Below, one piece after another: positions 5,811 to 7,970 of a stretch of DNA of 7,970 nt; the first letter of the stretch is position 1; each line of letters begins with the position of its first letter. The notes below the pieces were generated by a model that saw only the letters and a list, made by a program, of their open reading frames with translations, ran no database searches and was not told the DNA's origin. Made by a program: the position numbers and the translations under genes. This DNA comes from Alphaproteobacteria bacterium (GTDB lineage: Bacteria > Pseudomonadota > Alphaproteobacteria > Puniceispirillales > UBA1172), in contig JALRFL010000126.1 of NCBI GenBank assembly GCA_023259875.1, positions 1 to 7,970 on the forward strand, written 5' to 3'.

Positions 5811-6803
5811 ATGTCCAAAGCTGAAATGCCTTTCCCGTCTGTTCTTATCACGGGGTCAGGGTCTTACCTGCCAGAAAAAGTGCTTACGAATCACGATCTG
5901 GCGAAAATGATGGATACGGATGACGAATGGATTCGCCAGCGCACGGGCATTTCTCAGCGGCATATCGTGGGTGATGATGAATTGACCTCTGATATGGCGG
6001 TTCATGCGGCTCATCGGGCATTGGAAATGGCAGGGCTTACGGCCTCTGATATGGATGGCATTATCGTGGCGACCACCACACCGGATGATACCTTTCCTTC
6101 TACCGCGGCAACGGTTCAGCGTAAGCTTGGCGCGAGTCAGGCCTTTGCCTTTGATGTGCAGGCGGTTTGTGCTGGTTTTATTTATGCGCTAGATGTGGCA
6201 GATGCCATGATCAAGAGCGGTAAGGCCAAAAAAATTGTGGTCATAGGGGCTGAGGCTTTTAGCCGGATTCTTGACTGGAATGACCGCAGCACTGCGGTGC
6301 TGTTTGGTGATGGGGCAGGGGCGGTGATTCTAGAGGCCAGCGATCAGGCCAAAGGCTGGGGGATTTTATCTTCGGTGATTTTCACGGATGGCCGTTTCCG
6401 TGATATTCTTTATGTTGATGGCGGTCCAGCAAGAGGTAAGGTTGGTACCGTAAAGATGAATGGGCAAGATGTGTTCAAGCACGCTGTTGAAAAACTGGCT
6501 TCAGGTTTAGATCAAGCGATCAAACAATCTGGTCTTCAGGAAAACGATATTGATTGGCTAGTGCCTCATCAGGCAAATGTCAGAATTATCAATTATTTAC
6601 AAAAGAAACTTAAGATGCCAGATGAAAAAGTTGTGCGAACCGTTTCACGGCATGCAAACACCTCTGCCGCGTCAATACCGCTCGCGTTTGATGAGGCGAT
6701 GCGCGAAAACCGTATCCAAAATGGGGATGTTGTAGCCTTTGAGGGCATTGGTGGTGGTCTGGCATGGGGGGCATCTATTGTCCGCATTGGGAAACCCGCT
6801 TGA
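5811..6803 (+). CDS. fabH: Beta-ketoacyl-ACP synthase III (KAS III)
   Basis: FabH condenses an acyl-CoA primer, usually acetyl-CoA, with malonyl-ACP and so starts type II fatty-acid synthesis. The 330-residue product has the usual length and the thiolase fold. The N-terminal part contains GSYLPEKVLTN (17-27) and WIRQRTGI (40-47). The catalytic triad is intact: Cys120 in QAVCAGF, His253 in VPHQAN and Asn283 in HANTSAAS. A glycine-rich FGDGAGA (165-171) and GIGGGLAWGA (312-321) close the active-site half. The start ATG has AGAGGA at 5794-5799, 11 nt upstream and within the end of plsX, with only 1 bp between the genes, so the two are co-translated. The next gene, ihfA, follows after 49 bp. Confidence 0.96.
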   Translation: MSKAEMPFPSVLITGSGSYLPEKVLTNHDLAKMMDTDDEWIRQRTGISQRHIVGDDELTSDMAVHAAHRALEMAGLTASDMDGIIVATTTPDDTFPSTAATVQRKLGASQAFAFDVQAVCAGFIYALDVADAMIKSGKAKKIVVIGAEAFSRILDWNDRSTAVLFGDGAGAVILEASDQAKGWGILSSVIFTDGRFRDILYVDGGPARGKVGTVKMNGQDVFKHAVEKLASGLDQAIKQSGLQENDIDWLVPHQANVRIINYLQKKLKMPDEKVVRTVSRHANTSAASIPLAFDEAMRENRIQNGDVVAFEGIGGGLAWGASIVRIGKPA

Positions 6804-6817
6804 TTTGATTTTTAATG

Positions 6818-6846
6818 TTGACGTTGCTGATATTGTTGCTTAATTT
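6818..6846 (+). promoter_or_regulatory. Candidate promoter for ihfA
   Basis: TTGACG (6818-6823, five of six consensus bases) and TAATTT (6841-6846, weaker) have a 17-nt spacer. Transcription would begin at about 6852-6854, practically at the ihfA ATG (6853). This fits the absence of a ribosome binding site there. Confidence 0.38.
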
Positions 6847-6852
6847 TGTCTG

Positions 6853-7146
6853 ATGAAACGCTCTCTTATTCGTGCTGATATCGCGGAAGCGATTTACCAA
6901 AAAATTGGATTGTCCAGAAACGAATCTGCCGACATGGTAGGTACTATTCTGGATGAAATTTCAGATTCGCTTGAAAAAGGCAAGAATGTCAAAATCACCT
7001 CTTTTGGCAGTTTTACAGTGCGCAACAAACGCCAGCGCATTGGCCGTAATCCCAAAACAGGTGAGGAAGTTCCCATTACACCTCGTCGGGTCTTGTCGTT
7101 TCGCCCATCCCATATTTTGCGCAAAAAGGTTAATACTTCTAGTTAG
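6853..7146 (+). CDS. ihfA: Integration host factor alpha subunit
   Basis: IHF alpha pairs with IHF beta to bend DNA sharply at specific sites, assisting transcription, replication and recombination. The 97-residue product is a complete HU/IHF-fold protein. N-terminal helices cover residues 6-41 (RADIAEAIYQKIGLSRNESA and the helix after it), then comes KITSFGSF (47-54). The DNA-contacting beta arm carries GRNPKTGEEVPI (64-75) with the intercalating Pro67, and the C-terminal helix is SFRPSHILRKKV (82-93). The arm sequence and the R-N-P-K-T-G-E pattern point to the alpha subunit rather than HU; its place before a MerR gene is the usual alphaproteobacterial location. No ribosome binding site precedes the ATG, and the candidate promoter puts the RNA start at or near this codon. 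The gap to the next gene is 19 bp. Confidence 0.93.
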   Translation: MKRSLIRADIAEAIYQKIGLSRNESADMVGTILDEISDSLEKGKNVKITSFGSFTVRNKRQRIGRNPKTGEEVPITPRRVLSFRPSHILRKKVNTSS

Positions 7147-7165
7147 CCGCTTATAGGGTATTCTC

Positions 7166-7970
7166 ATGGTTGAAAAAAACCCCGAAGCGTTTCGTAACAT
7201 TTCCGAAGTATCAACAATGCTGGATGTTCCCACCCATGTTCTGCGGTTTTGGGAAACCCGTTTTACTCAGCTAAAACCGATTAAACGCAATGGAGGGCGG
7301 CGCTATTACCGCCCCGAAGACATGCAATTGCTGGGCGGCATCAAAACATTGCTGCACGATGATGGGATGACCATCAAAGGCGTGCAAAAACTGCTGCGCG
7401 AACAGGGCATTAAACACGTAAGTGCGTTTTCGCCCCCCCTCGACGATGCCCCGTTGCCCCCGCAATTGGTGCAAGACGAGGCCGCCGCCGCATTGGCCGA
7501 AGAGGCCTGCCTGCCAACCGCAGCCAGCGGTGAAGACACTGTTGTGCCCTTTCACCGCGAAACTGCGCGCAAATCTGCCGAGCCCGCGCAAAACGACGAT
7601 CAGTTGCAGCTTTTTCCACTGCCCGAGGTCACAGCGCCCCCATCTGATCCAAGCCCGCCCGCCAGCAGCGCGCCCGCCCCCGAGGCCCAAGCAGAGGCGG
7701 GCACCGGCGCTGCCCCTACCGCCGAGGCTGAGGCAGAGGCCGAGGCCGGGGCTGCGGCCCATACCGCACCGCCCACAGCCCCCCTGCCGGATCTGCCCGA
7801 AATACCCAATTTTGACGCCATCACCGCCGCCCCCGGCGTGCTTGGCCGCGCCTTGCAGGCCCGCCCGCCCCTGCCCGCAACAGCCCAGGCCGGGTTGCAC
7901 CAGGCCCTGCGTGATCTGCAGGCGCTCCGCGCGCGCATGGTCGCCCATGAAATGGCCGAAAAAGAGCTGC
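7166..7970 (+). CDS. MerR-family transcriptional regulator (3' end cut off)
   Basis: The frame stays open from ATG 7166 to the window edge, 268 codons, so the stop is outside. Residues 10-79 form a MerR winged helix-turn-helix: the recognition part NISEVSTMLDVPTHVLRFWE (11-30), the wing RNGGRRYYRPEDM (41-53), then helices LLGGIKTLLHDDGMTIKGVQ. This matches the regulator found next to ihfA in many alphaproteobacteria; its target and ligand are unknown. The rest is not a ligand domain but a long linker rich in Ala, Pro and Glu (about 86-240), including (AE)n around 186-194 and the peptide QLQLF at 146-150. A final charged helix follows, RDLQALRARMVAHEMAEKEL (249-268). AGGG (7155-7158) lies 7 nt before the start. 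Codon use becomes strongly GC-rich from about 7290, unlike all neighbours and unlike this gene's own first 45 codons. Confidence 0.88.
   Translation, partial: MVEKNPEAFRNISEVSTMLDVPTHVLRFWETRFTQLKPIKRNGGRRYYRPEDMQLLGGIKTLLHDDGMTIKGVQKLLREQGIKHVSAFSPPLDDAPLPPQLVQDEAAAALAEEACLPTAASGEDTVVPFHRETARKSAEPAQNDDQLQLFPLPEVTAPPSDPSPPASSAPAPEAQAEAGTGAAPTAEAEAEAEAGAAAHTAPPTAPLPDLPEIPNFDAITAAPGVLGRALQARPPLPATAQAGLHQALRDLQALRARMVAHEMAEKEL
7724..7747 (+). repeat. Four tandem GAGGCN hexamers coding for Glu-Ala
   Basis: GAGGCT, GAGGCA, GAGGCC and GAGGCC follow one another in frame and encode an EAEAEAEA stretch in the MerR-family protein's linker. The third-position differences suggest an old repeat rather than a recent slippage event. 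Length change here would keep the reading frame. Confidence 0.6.

Noticed and set aside
7271..7948. 225-codon open frame on the minus strand, rich in Gly and Arg
   Set aside because: It lies antisense to the MerR gene in GC-rich, low-complexity DNA, where stop codons are rare by chance; the product resembles no family, and the plus-strand frame has a clear domain and ribosome binding site.

Overview
This window reads as an ordinary, gene-dense chromosomal segment of an alphaproteobacterium. The evidence is the gene order: ribBA tail, nusB, hppA, then bamE facing the other way, then the run ubiquinol-cytochrome c chaperone, DUF177, plsX, fabH, ihfA and a MerR-type regulator. That order is a familiar alphaproteobacterial neighbourhood. 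The CBP3-type cytochrome bc1 chaperone and the MerR gene directly after ihfA fit the same group. Base composition over most of the window is moderate by eye (not computed). Together with the K+-independent pyrophosphatase and the short gaps, this could suit a compact marine lineage such as SAR116, but that placement is only an inference.

Left part (1-2979): the last ~52 codons of a RibBA-type riboflavin enzyme overlap nusB. A 216-bp gap follows with a weak hairpin, a good sigma70-like promoter and a ~140-nt leader. Then comes hppA, a complete proton-pumping pyrophosphatase, closed by a clear rho-independent terminator. I see no ribH between ribBA and nusB and no thiL between nusB and hppA, although both are common at these places in relatives.

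Middle (2980-3645): bamE, an outer-membrane lipoprotein of the BAM complex, lies on the minus strand and converges on hppA. Its stop codon sits in a 12-bp tandem repeat. A short divergent promoter region separates it from the next plus-strand gene.

Right part (3646-7970): five complete plus-strand genes are followed by a partial one. The chaperone gene overlaps the DUF177 (YceD-like) gene. DUF177 is followed by plsX, which must start at TTG, and plsX is followed after 1 bp by fabH; these two enzymes supply phospholipid and fatty-acid synthesis. ihfA (DNA-bending IHF alpha) and the MerR-family gene follow. Promoter-like sequences sit directly before plsX and before ihfA, so the cluster probably has internal starts. 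The MerR gene runs off the right edge. From about 7290 its codons become markedly GC-rich, unlike everything upstream.

There is no stretch over 300 bp without a gene, and I found no tRNA, rRNA, CRISPR array, insertion sequence, phage gene or defence system. I do not see a previously undescribed biological system. The points most worth checking are the composition break inside the MerR gene, a clamp-binding-like peptide in its linker, the apparent loss of ribH and thiL, and the candidate leaderless start of ihfA.
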